DNA of 64,000 nt from Euwallacea fornicatus (Eukaryota; Arthropoda; Insecta; Coleoptera; Curculionidae). Within the stretch, counting starts at the first letter, position 1, and each line of letters begins with the position of its first letter. The notes below the pieces were generated by a model. It saw only the letters and a list, made by a program, of their open reading frames with translations, was not told where the DNA came from and made no database searches. The position numbers and the translations under genes are program-made. The stretch covers positions 1,116,001 to 1,180,000 of the forward strand of contig NC_089551.1 of NCBI RefSeq assembly GCF_040115645.1, in the 5' to 3' direction. Below are positions 50,874 to 62,979 of the stretch, in pieces.

Positions 50874-51492
50874 CTTATCACTCAAATTGTCGAAGTTAGT
50901 TTGCCGATCCGCGAGCCGTGGACCTGGGAAATCGCCTAGAGAACTATTTTCTCGAGTTTGGCCTTTGCCGTACAGGTCACCTGGACCAACCTTACGAATG
51001 CGGATCTTGCTCTGCCAAGTTAGACCCGTGAAAGACAGTTTTCCTGTAACATGGCAAGCCGAACGCAACGCAGGGAGAAACTAACTGGGTCTTCGGGATT
51101 TCCCAAACTTGGTCTGCGGACTTAGACTCGGTAGCCGGTCGAATTAATTCACCGGATTCTATCCGACAGCGACATAGGAAGCTGACTAAACCTAGCAAAC
51201 TGAGACTGCCGATTTAGGTGCAATGGAAAACCGACCGAGTGCTAGCGTAAATTCGCAAATTTGGGCGCGACAGATCGTCGCCCCGTGGGAAGCCGACTTA
51301 GAGGAACTTACGAACTTTGCAAATGCAATCAGTCTCATACTGGGCATACCACGCGTTTGACCCGGCGGAATCAAAGCCGTAACGGCAAGCCAACGGAACG
51401 ATCCAATTTATTTATCAACGTTATTACCGTTTCTTCTCGCCGGTAAACTTTAGGTTGATTTTGGCTCAGAAATCAGAAATATTCGGCTTACC

Positions 51493-54400
51493 CACGAGTG
51501 GCATTTGCCTTGGGTCATCGCTCGCGAGCGAACATCAGAGAAATTGGATTTCTCCCGGTCAAACTAACCCATGTCCGGTCTACTCGGGGTCCCTCGAAAA
51601 ATAAGTCCACAATAACTCGTGAATAATCACCGCTTTCACTAACCAGATTCCAATTTTTGACGCTTTTCTAGGCTTCCAAGCCACATACTTCATCCATTTA
51701 ACCCTGCCAAGTATAAAAAGCCAGTGGATCGATGCAGTGGAAGTAAATATATGGGGCCTAGGCCGTTGCGTAATGGAAGAAAGGAGTCAGGAGTCGGTAT
51801 CATTGTCGCGCCATCCTTCACTAAAAAGTATCATTAGTTACGGCAAGAAGTTAGACCCTCGTCTCGCGAAAAGGATTACTTTTCGCCCGGATCGAGATTG
51901 ATGTATTATTGGCCCCCGTTGGATGCTGCTGTACGGAAATTTTCTTACCCTTCTAATGGCGTATGAGCTCGAAATCTGACTTGAGCTGAAACAGTTTACG
52001 TAACCAAGTTCCACGTAACGTATATTGTTGTGTCCTCATTACAGGGAGCCCCGGAGGGCATGGGAGGGTTGTCGGGGACCTTGTGCGATGTCGCTGTCGC
52101 TAATTGACAAAGTGCTGTTTATTTTAAGGGTTACACATGCACTTTCAATCTATTCGAGTGTGTTTACTGATGTAAGTAGGGGGCGTCCAAGTCGACGCAG
52201 ACGATTACCGTATTTGTAGCTAAATCACTTTAGTGTTTAATGTGTTTTTGTTGCTCGGACCGACACGAGTTTTGGTGCAGAGCGAACTGCGCAGTCTTTA
52301 AGGATAGTTCGGGATCGAAATGCGTGAATTACGTCCATCGCACTCGTCCCCCCCGATGAGTGACGAATAACAGCGACGACAGCGGGAAACGCCACTCGTG
52401 GGTTATACGACTCGTGAGTCAGTCGCTGACAACGGTGGAAAATGAGTCGTCGTTAAAGGCTTCGCTCTCTGAGTATAAAGTTAATATCTCAGCCCCGAAT
52501 TGGTGAATAATATCAACCTCCGGGAGTGGCGTCCGAGAGGGCATCAGTGGCAAACGTCACTCGTGGGTCATCGTACTGGTTACGTTTGAAACGGTTAAAA
52601 GAGCCGCAAGCTCCTCGCGAGTACAACTCTTCGTAACCAACTAAAATTTACTGTAAATACCAACAAGAAAGGGTCTTCTCTCAGCTCTCAAGGTAACATT
52701 TCAGGCTTTGGTGGGTGGCCCGGTCCACGACACTCATTGTCACTCGTGAGTAATGTTGTGTGCCCTCCATATTAATGTTGATATAATGATTTCGTCGGCC
52801 GGGCAGCGCGGATAAAACCTTCCAAAAGCCCGAAAACCTCTCGCCGAATTCATTTCACCCCGTCGTCGACGAGAAAATTCCTTTCTCGTCCGGATAGGGG
52901 GTGACGGCTGCCTGGCGCGAGATACGCTCCGGTTTCACTTCATCCGGGGGCAGGTTTCAAAAGACTCGAAATTACTTTCGGGATAAGAGAGGGATTAAGG
53001 CCCTGACGCCGCTTGTTTCGTTCCGGCAGGCCGACGATGTCCCCGCCCCCGTTCTTTCTCTCTACCCGATAACTCGAATTTACTCACGAGTTTTTTAGTT
53101 GGCCGGATTAATTGCCCGACCGTCGGCCCAACCGGAAATTGCTCTGATAGATTATGACAAATTTGCAGTTAGATGAAATCCCAAAGAACGAAAAATTCGC
53201 ACATGAACTGGCAACGCGCTGAACACCCGATGGGAACCACGGCACTCCCCACTGCGACTCGTGTAAATTCTCCCTCCGCACACGCTTTTCCGAATCGCTC
53301 GCTTCTAACTCGTGAGTTATATTTTGCACGCATCCATAATCCACCGTCAGCGTCCTCTATCATATTGACGTTTGACGTTTGACGCTTGACGAAGCATCGT
53401 CGCAAACCTGCCGCACCGCAGTTTGCCATAATTCATTCTCTAGGAAATTTGCAAAAACAATCGCCGAGATGATGTTTACAATCACATGCCAACGACAGCT
53501 TGAGACCGAGAGCTGACGGCCTAATTTGCTTTGCAAATCATTCGCCAGATTAGCCTTGCAAATATTAGTCTTGTTTCAGTCAATATCGATATTTCCCTTT
53601 CTATTGAATAAGTAATCTTTAGGGGGGTTTAATCTATGCAGGAGCCTCATTGCTGGTGGCAGTTTTTTGATATTGACGCGCCCTGCCGGATTGCGTACAC
53701 CTCAAGCGTTTAGGGGTGTCAACACCAACGCCAAGAGCAGAGATTCGTGCTGATCCCGGCAGCCATATTGGACGCACATATGTCAGTTGTCTCTAGTTTC
53801 TCTGAACAATTAAACGTCGCGGCATTGCCGCCTATTGCGGCACTGATTAGGAAGCGAACTATCAGTCGGCAAAGGTAAAAACACGCATATGCTCTCGCAC
53901 TAAGCACAAAGCAGTTTAAAACGTTCGGAACTTGGAAAATGGCTGGTGGTATCCGCAGAACAAATCTGTGGCGCACAAGGGCCCCCGTTTTATTAAAGCG
54001 ATTCCCTCCCTGATTTATGGGGCCAAAAATGAAACCGACATTCCTTGCCGCGCATTGCCGGCATACCTAAAGAACTAGTCTCATTCCTGGACCAGCCAGC
54101 ACTGTTTTTCATGTAAATTTGCCACGGGACGCGTCTGATTTTTATTAAGGTTGTACCCGGGATTAATATTGGAGCCCGATACGAGGGATGGGAACGGGAT
54201 TTGCCAGAATTTTGTCGGGAATATGAAATATAAAATTCTCGGCATGTGGAATGAGGAAGAATTCCACCCATCATAGGGCACAGTTTCTACGTCTTCAGGT
54301 AAAAAAGAGGAAAACAACCGGCTCATGTACCTTATGCAGCGAAGCTTCAAACGCTGAGTCACTCTTGTCCCTAATTATGCCGACAGGCAAAAAGTGAACT

Positions 54401-54980
54401 TAGAGGCACAAGGTGTGAGTTAAAGCGTCTTAATTATCCAGCAGGTATCGTAAGGCCAGTCCTGATTAAAAATATGAAAATCATTCTTAAGTTAAGCCCG
54501 TGACACGCGGTGATTGCTTCCATCAGGGGCCGATCGATTCTCTCCGGTGGCTGAAAAATCTGATACGAGGTTCACACGCGTGTTAACTCGCCCAAGTCAT
54601 GGATTTTGTCTTCATTTCGTCGATTTATTAAGGAAAATACTGCCTACCGTCGACTAGGATGGGAACCGTCAGACGCCGATCCTCGTGAGTTGACGTCCTC
54701 GTGGATTATAGATATTTCTCTATGATTAACCACGTTTAACACGTTTCACTGTACGCGGGTCAGATTGGTGTAATCACGTGAGCATAATTGCGACCTAGGA
54801 CTGTTTACCAAGGACGACGTTCTAGAGTTACAGGTAATTACTCACGAGTGGCAGATAGATTTCCAACGTAAAACGCATTAAACTCAGATAAGCTCGTTAA
54901 CATATTTTTTAAGGCGCAGATCTGCAAGGTAGCGAGCGATATCGCGGATTATGGAAATCTTCACATGCTAAATCACGAGT
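51493..54980. promoter_or_regulatory. Cluster of ACTCGTG/CACGAGT motifs
   Basis: Eleven exact ACTCGTG or CACGAGT heptamers lie in 3.49 kb (51493, 51615, 52264, 52394, 52410, 52559, 52742, 53085, 53308, 54843, 54974), against about 0.4 expected. Several extend to ACTCGTGAGT or CACTCGTGGGT. The core CACGAG fits the N-box (CACNAG) bound by Hairy/E(spl)-class bHLH repressors; that link is inference. Confidence 0.45.
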
Positions 54981-55054
54981 AACAGATTTAGTTGCAAGTG
55001 AGTTGGATATGTATCGGCGCCACTAGAAAATTTCCGTGAACTATGGACGTGCGT

Positions 55055-55895
55055 AGAGAACCGAAAATTCCGAACAAATTTGCCGAAAACTCGAGGAAAT
55101 GTTTTTCGTAAAAGTGCTGGAACACGTCGAAAAATGTTTTTGTTGTGCATTTTTTGCTGTAACAGACTTGTAACAAAGTTACCCATATGGCATATGAACA
55201 CCCTTCTTTACTCCTCTCTTATGCAACCTCAGGTACATCACAACATTTTTGAGTTCTTTGAGAAATCCCGAACATATCCGTTCAACATATTGTTATATGT
55301 AACGTGCTCACGTACAAATTGAATTATTTGCGAAATAGGGCTATTAGAGTGGCCTGCTGGATCTCCTGATTTTGCCCCTGCGAACTTTTTTCTATGAGAT
55401 TATCTGAAACGCGGGGTCAACTTAAGTAAGCCCAACAATATAAGAGAGTAAATGACTCAAAAAGCTCGACAAATGCGTCCTCAAACGACAAAAAAAGTCC
55501 TTGAGGTATTTAAATTGCGGCTCGCCCATTGTCAGGTTAGTTCTGGTTAGGGTTAGTTCAACGGAATGCAGTTCGAACATTTAGCATATTAGATTATAGT
55601 AGTTTATATTGTTATTTTTTAAGTATTACTAGATCTATTGTTATTGCTATTTTTTGTTTTTTTTTTTTTGGAAAACTGTTGAATTTGGTCATGGGAATGT
55701 TGCATGAAATGGGTTCAGAGTTTCCCAAAGAACTCGAAAACGTCATAATATGCATGGGGTTTCGTGAGAAAAACGTGAAAAAGTACATTTATCTGCTGCA
55801 TCGTATACGTGTCACAATATTTGACGTGTTCCAGATAAAGAATATTTCCTTAAATTTTTAACGACTCTGTGCGGGAATTTTGGTCCTCTATGTAA
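55055..55895 (+). mobile_element. Decayed DNA transposon with inverted ends
   Basis: The segment 55055-55135, reversed, matches 55818-55895: GACGTGTTCCAG is identical, then ATTTCCT and CGGAATTTT..GGT.CTCTA are shared. Between them lies a broken transposase fragment. The end sequence is related to the 15.8-kb palindrome. Confidence 0.6.
55343..55590 (+). pseudogene. Transposase C-terminal remnant
   Basis: The frame reads LLEWPAGSPDFAPANFFL, a stop, DYLKRGVNLSKPN, further stops, FKLRLAHCQ and NGMQFEHL. This is the order of the Tc1/mariner-type C-terminus (EWPARSPDLxPxDFFLWGYLK ... NGxHFEHL). Several in-frame stops show it is dead. Confidence 0.75.
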
Positions 55896-57938
55896 GTAAC
55901 CTGAAAATTCTGCATCTCAGTGCATTTCTAGGTTCTTGTCGGAGTATTCTAGTAGTATTCTATGTGTATTCTATGTGAGATAACCTATGTTAATTGTGAA
56001 CAATTTTCTAACATTTCAAATAGGACGTTTTTGACGTTCAAAGTAACCACCCGATTTTGACCCCATTGCGTGCAGATTCTTTTCAAAAATTTGCGTAATT
56101 AAAACCTCGCTTCCCGGAATTTTATGATCTTGGAAATTTGAGCCACGTGCGCCTCTGGTTGGATGCGAATGTTGTAAAAATTGACTCAGCTGATAGGGGG
56201 CACACCGAGCCATCTTTCGTCGGAAAATATCAACCGTTTTTGACTTTCGTAGCTGCGAGATTGACAATTCTCGAAAAATTCTTGTTCTCGGTTTTGACAG
56301 GTTATTTAAGCAGGGACAAGCACTGCCCGATGTACGTTGTGCACATCATGCGCCCAAATCGAATTACTGGAAATGAATGAGAACTTTGCTTGAATCGAGT
56401 TAAGCTTGAACTGTTTAAGTTTTTTTTCACGACATTTTTGCGAAAAAAATTTTTACAGTCAGAGCTCACAGGTGTTTCCCCATTCTTCATCAAGAATAAT
56501 AATTAATAATTTCGGACAGCGTTACTTGTATACGCACCCGAAGCAGATTTCGCGAGAGAGCGTTTCGGACGCGACGCCCACGCCGTGGACGTCGCCGCGG
56601 TCGGCGTATCCAAGGAGACGCGTCGCCATGGGGACGTCGTCTCCACGGACGCCGGAGCGGGCGGTAACTGGCAAAGACAGTTTACGAGTTACACGAGTTG
56701 GGAAATTTGCGACCAACTTTGAAACAAAATGGGAAATTTGCGAGCCGGTGATGGATGATGGATCGTCGGGTGTGTGTTTTTCGAGGGTCAGGAACTGATG
56801 ATGATTAGCGGGGGTTGGAAAGTAAAACTGATGGCGGAAAGTCGCCGCTTCTCTGCAGTGAGGACGGAAAATCCAGCGCGACTAATTTCTTCACATATAT
56901 TTGCTTTATGGCCCGATGCACGTCGAGGGACTGGACCCCAGATTATATGTATTGGGCAATAAAAACGTCAAACGAAGAGGACCATCGGTCGTGTAATCTT
57001 ACATCCGTTACTCGTAAAGGATGGGCCTTTATGCCCTTTTTTTTTATCCTCCTCAATGGTTGAAATGTACACAGATATTTTCAGGTTTTTGACTGCGTCC
57101 GAGGACGAGTTCTAGCATGCACCCCCGCACTAAACTCGGCGCTCCAAGAGATTTGTCCCCGAAACACCCTCGATTTCCAACCTCAAATATTTTTATATGT
57201 GCACTTTGTCTAAAGGGTCGTGTCGTATTTTTCATTACGATCCGCCGCGAGGGTAAAAAGTACAAGTCAGGATATGACAGAAGACGCGACGCTTGATTTT
57301 TATGTCGGTCCTGTTAAAGTTTATAACCCCCGCAATATTTCTTTGCCTCGCTTTTGGGGGAGGGGAACGCTTCTGGATAAATATACAAAGTGCCAGAGAG
57401 ACGTACGCGCGGTGAGAAATTCGATTTTCCAGCTGTTAGAGCGCCCTGCTCACGTTACGTTTTCCATCCTCAAAAAAACTGGTTCTCCTTCATGCACGCA
57501 CCAACCTCAAAATCCATTAATTAAGCCTCCTCCTTGAAATTGATTAAGTGCAAAGCCATCGTGACCAAAGAATTTTGCACCCTCCCGTACAAGCAAGGAG
57601 GGCATCAGGAGCGTAGTGAATTTGCGGTCGCAATGAGTCAAACACACGTGCAGGGGCGGACACGTGCCTAATGGGTGGGCAATATTGAAAATTGCATAAT
57701 TTGGATCATCGAGCAACCGTAGATGTGCTATACCGGGGGCTGAGAACATTGGGGACTTTGAACGCGCGATTGGAGTTTATGAAGTGTTAAAAGATCGTGT
57801 GTCATTCGACCGTCTCGGATTTAGGCCCAGAAAATCCAAGAAAATTTCATATTTTGATTTTTTTTTTTCATTATTCCGTGCGAGGCTTGGCAACGTTGTC
57901 GGGAAAGGTGGCAAGGATCTGGTCAGAGTGGGTCAGTG

Positions 57939-58320
57939 CTGCGATTACCAACAATAATTATTTCATCAAAGTATTTTTACATCATCGCATTACGTACTAT
58001 TTGGACCACTTGTGATGTAAATTTCCATGAGATAATTGTTTCTTAGGTGCACGCCCCCGCCGCACCTCAATCATAAGTGTAGGAGCTACGATTTTTTTAA
58101 AGATTTAATATTCATTTAGACAAGAACTTTGACAGCTTTGGGACGTGCACCGCTGCGAGTAGAACAAAAACGTGGCGCTGCGTTGCCAAGTGTGCGGTTA
58201 CCACGAATAATTAAGTCTTAACATTATTTTTGTGTGATGACACTACGCGTTACTTAGACCAACTGTGATGTCATAATTGCCTCTTATAAGTATGATCGCG
58301 GATCGCACCCCCATAATTCA
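57939..58320. repeat. Degenerate tandem duplication, period about 250 bp
   Basis: 57939-58050 and 58189-58290 align over GCGATTACCA / GCGGTTACCA, AATAATTA, TATTTTT, ACTATTTGGACCACTTGTGATG / TTACTTAGACCAACTGTGATG and ATAATTG..TCTTA. Moderate identity with short gaps; non-coding. Confidence 0.6.
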
Positions 58321-58671
58321 GTCGATGGGGAGTTTGTTTTTAATTTACCAGCCCCAGATAGGATCGGCGGCGTATTTAAAAAAATTGACATGTGGACAAT
58401 GACATGTATTAGCGAGGACCGAAGCTAGAGGGAGCCGGAGATCCGCTGATAAGAGCCAGGGGTGATCCCCCGCAGATTACATAATGCCGTTTGCACTGCG
58501 GATTTACAACTCATATTATATGGCCGGGTTTCTTGCGGATTTGTCGGCTCCCAATTGTTTGTTTTTGATATTATTGGTCTCATAGTCGGCCTTGTGGTCT
58601 TTTATTAAAAGAGTCATGTGTTAATCAAGTTTGATCCATTTCTTTGTGTCACCTAAAAGATGTCGAAAACC

Positions 58672-58840
58672 CGGAAAAATTGCTTGAAGTCCCCATGAGA
58701 ATTCTGAAAATCTCTTGATAAAGTTTCATTAAACTGCAAATCTCCGGAAGCTTCAAGAAATCGCAGAAATTGTTTGAACCTCCCATGAGGATTCAAAAAC
58801 CACTTGATAAAGTTTCATTAAAATCAAAATCTCCGCAAAT
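58672..58840. repeat. Two-copy tandem repeat, period about 90 bp
   Basis: Both units share CCCATGAG, CTTGATAAAGTTTCATTAAA and AAATCTCCG at a constant offset of 89-90 nt. No coding content. Confidence 0.7.
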
Positions 58841-61800
58841 CCTAAACGACTTACATATAGAGGGCGTACGTAAATTACGTAAGTAGACAATCATGACATA
58901 GTACTGTCGCGACATCTCTCAGTTGAACATCGCCAATAAAGTTACTTATTTCTGTTAAAAAAAAGCAAAACGATCAACGTCGCCAGAGGGCGCTTCCCTG
59001 ACGGGTCCCAATCTAATTTCCATAAATAATAGGCAATTTACGATCGTGCAATCGGGCGTTTGAATTATTATGAGAGGGAACATCTGATGCCGGTTAAAAT
59101 GATGTGATACGGCTTCCACCACGCTTTATCACACCCAATTCATTATAGAGGTTATTAAGAGTCCCCACAGGTAGGGGAAAAGGAGGGCTCTGAAGATGGT
59201 TTGATTGCATTTTTGTCGGACACATAGGTATTACAAAATGGAAAATCATTAAGCGCCGAAACTAAACGGGGAAAAGGCATAAATTAATAACACGTGGGAA
59301 CGAGACATGTTGCTTTTCCATTAAAAATGAATCAATCAACTTGCCTGGGAAATAAACTGGCTACGCTTTAGATCCAGGATAAACGAAAAATGACGCTGCC
59401 GCCACCCTCCGGGACAAATTTATCTTACCCCCGAGGAAATCATTTCCATGTCTGTGATAGTGAAAGAAAGAAACATTTCCTTGGGTCTCTTCGATTGTCA
59501 GAAGACCCGGCAACCACGCTATAAACAAACAAATTCGTCACTTTGCCAGATTCGAAACAAAATAGCAGCGCCGCGTTGCCAGCCGGGAAGCTCCTCCTTT
59601 TTGCCCCCTATTGTTTTTAAAATTGGATAAATTAGGAGAAAATAATATACGTTCCGGAGTCCTGCTTCCAGTCGGGTGCTTCGCCCTCGTTCCGGCCCCC
59701 GAAGTCCGGAAAAGAGCGTATGTATATGCATGAGATGTGCATTGAAGCCCGTTCCGCACCATCGACGACAGCGCCGCGACGCCGGAAGTCCATCTAATGT
59801 ATCCGCAAGCGCTACTGTTGGGCTGGCCCCCCATATAATTTCAATGCCCCCGGGTTACGTGCATTATAGAAAATCATATTTCTACGTGTAAAAGTCCTCT
59901 TTGGCAATACTTGCAAAACTCGCAATCACCATCATCAGTGATATTAATTATAACCGAAAGCGGCTAACCGCCAGTCATCGGTAGATAATCATCGTCGGCT
60001 TGATTAATAAAATGTTCAGCATCCATCTCCCCCCCGGACTGTCATAAATAACAGCGCAGGAGAGAGATGGAACGACAGCCTTGATATATGTCCGCACGTT
60101 ATGATCCATGAATACATCAGCCAAACAGACCGTATGGCGTGATGCGCACTGCGTTTAATCAGATTTCCTCATCGCACTGCACGATTATCGGACCATTTTT
60201 TATCACTGCGAATTGAAAATGTTTCAAGTAAAAAAATCAACGGCAAGAGATACGTTCGAGATTTGGCAACGTGCCGTTGCGTCGTTGTCTCACTTGCGCG
60301 CGTGAGGGACCTGTCAAAGCGCGACAATTCGAGGACAACGTTGCCGCAGGTAAGAACGAGTTCCTTTCCTTCGCTGAAATGAACTGTGCCAGGGGCTGGG
60401 GTGGTGTAGGCCGTCCTCGAAACTCGAAGGCTCCGAAGTGGGATATCGCCTCTCTGCCCTTCGAGAGCAATTTTTTAGGACTTGCGGGGACAAAGATAAT
60501 TAAACTCCCCACCCGTCCTAATAAGAACGAGCCACTCCAAAGCTGTGGCGAATAAATCTCCACCGCTGTCTCCGTAATACGAGGCAACATCGGGTGGAGA
60601 TTGCGAGCCAGTTTAATACGATTTGATTTGACAGTAATCCGGTTATCGACTGCGCCACCCTACGCGTCATTCAATTATATTAAATAGCATATGCCTATCG
60701 TGCCATCCACTGGGAACGAACGACCCAATCAGTTTAGAAATAATTGTTATTCTAATTTATTTATCAGCCCTCCGCGGGGCGATTATTAAATTCCAGCCCT
60801 TATCACCTCGTCTTGGGCTTTTTTCTTTCTTACCCACGAAGGGGGCTTAACCTTGGATCTCGGCAACTCGATGCCATAAGGAAATGCCTTCTGTCCACAT
60901 TGTATGCCTTATTCATCGCCGGTCAGGGTCGAAAATCCGCGAAGGCCCTAATGGGTTTCTGATTGCCACGCGGCGGGGGGGCCTTTTAATGTTCGAATAA
61001 CACCAGGAAAAGTAATAGTGCCCCTTCCAGAGGATTCTTCACACGAGAAAGGAAACGTCATTGCGGCTATTGATTTAATTTTGTTATAACAACAGTCCTG
61101 CGGGGAATTACTCCAGTGCCCACGGAACGGTCCTTAAAAGATGGCGCGACACAGTTATTATGGTATTAAAGTGGCGGAGTTTTGAAGTGATCGAAGTCAA
61201 AGCGGCTAATCTCGCAAATTGAACGTCCCCCTTAAAGAAGCCCCATCCGAAAACCAATTTTATGAAATATATCCCCCGTCTCTGTCGCTCCCACTTCGTC
61301 CGGGACGACAGCTTAGTTCGCATTTTAATCCAAATAGCAGGAAACTAATGACAAGAGTCGCCTTACAAAGACTTTAATTAAGACGGGGCCGAGATAAGGC
61401 GACTCTGTAAAAAATACGAGCGGCAATCGTACATATGCCGAGCTTTTCCATGAGGGGGAACCACCTCGAATCGCGATGGGGGAGGGGGCGTGCAACAAAA
61501 CCCACACAGAGATTGGAAGACTCTCCGCTTCGGAAAATTGCTATCATTACACTTTGCTTTCGCATGTAATGAATGTCCTCTACCCAAATGACTCGGTTTC
61601 GTTTTAATTACGCAAATAGTTTTGATGGGCCCGGAATTAGCTTGATGACGATGGGTGAAATCGGCAAGGTGCGACCGGCCGGAAACTGCGAAAGGACCAA
61701 ATTTGGCTTGTAGGTGAGGGCGTTGCTCGGCTAATTAACTCTTAGTTACGGCACGAGGATCTGCCCAAAAATGTACTGCCATGGGTCATTACGCGTGAAT

Positions 61801-62614
61801 CGCGCAGTCTTCTCTCGGTACGATTTTCACGTTTCTGTTAAATACCCCGAAGCGTGGCAACATCGCCGGAGGTATGACGGCACTTGACGGCGATCGAAAA
61901 TAAGGAAAACACGAACGATTTGGTACTTGCTAAACGCTTTTCCTGCTCCGACGAATGCGGCAAAGTGTGGCACCGTTGTTCGACAGATCGCGGTTTCAAT
62001 ACCTAACCATCCTTACTGAGTTCGGTGGGGAGTAAGTCGCGTGGGCTTGTGACAGTTTTTGTCGCCAGAACATACCGCCCATTGATCAAGTGCGAGGAGA
62101 CGCGGCAACGTCGCAGAGAAAAATGGCGGGGTACATGTGTCACTTACTTTCGAAGTTTTCACCTGGATTATCTTCCTTCTGTTACACAATCTTCCTTTGC
62201 CGTAACGTCGTCTAGTGCTCAAAAACATACGTCACCGTTCTAGGAGAGAGTAATAGATAACTGATAATGCTCTCTACTGGCTTCCCCTGAGGGAGATATT
62301 TAAACAATCATTTCGCCATATTAGCCCTCCAATTTGTCATAAATAATTCCCGGTCTGACACTGGGCCTGGTATAACAGCCGGGTTATCTCCGTGATTTAA
62401 TGACTTACCGGAAGAGTGCTAATAATTGTTTCCCACTATACTCTCGTTGCGGCTTATCAGATCGTTTGGATTACTGTGCCGTTTCCCTCGTTCTCTTAAA
62501 TTTATTTCGCTTCACCCCTAAAACAACGAACGGACGCCCCTAACGACCTCTATATATTTCAGCCTCGAACACATAGACTTTTATTTTATTATTGCACTTT
62601 GCGCCGCGTTCGAA

Positions 62615-62630
62615 TATGTGTGTGTGTGTT
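62615..62630. repeat. (TG)n microsatellite
   Basis: Short TG dinucleotide run. Confidence 0.8.
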
Positions 62631-62965
62631 GTACTTTAACTTTTAAGTCCTTCATCCATAATTGCCATCCGCTTGACCACCTCTGAAAGGGCCGTTCGGG
62701 AAGTTTGCAAACCTCGCCTTCACCTTCGGAGTGATTGATTAAGCTCCGGACTTGATGTATGGGCCCTTATTGAAAATGCAGAAAACGGACCATTTATTTT
62801 GCGCGCCTCGATGCAGTCTGGCCAGCGCCATCTATTACCATTGTCATAACTTGTTTTAGCGCGAAGGTACTTGTTCGTTTTTTATGTCGTACAAGCCCCA
62901 CATGCCGAGATATCCCCAAGGGTAAATTGCAAACTGTAGGCATAAGTGCACAGCAAACCTTAAAG

Positions 62966-62979
62966 CCCCCCCCCCCCCC
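62966..62979. repeat. Poly-C run, 14 nt
   Basis: Uninterrupted C homopolymer, a likely site of sequencing length error. Confidence 0.85.

Larger units (their letters stand above)
45131..51492. other. Non-coding interval, 6.4 kb
   Basis: No gene supported. It contains one MITE-like element, two copies of a 44-bp conserved element and a partial transposon end (ACGCCCTGTATATGG) at 45.81 kb. Confidence 0.45.

Noticed and set aside
56406..56798. 130-codon plus-strand ORF over a GC-rich patch
   Set aside because: All three frames are fairly open through the GC-rich part and none shows a domain or consistent splice sites.
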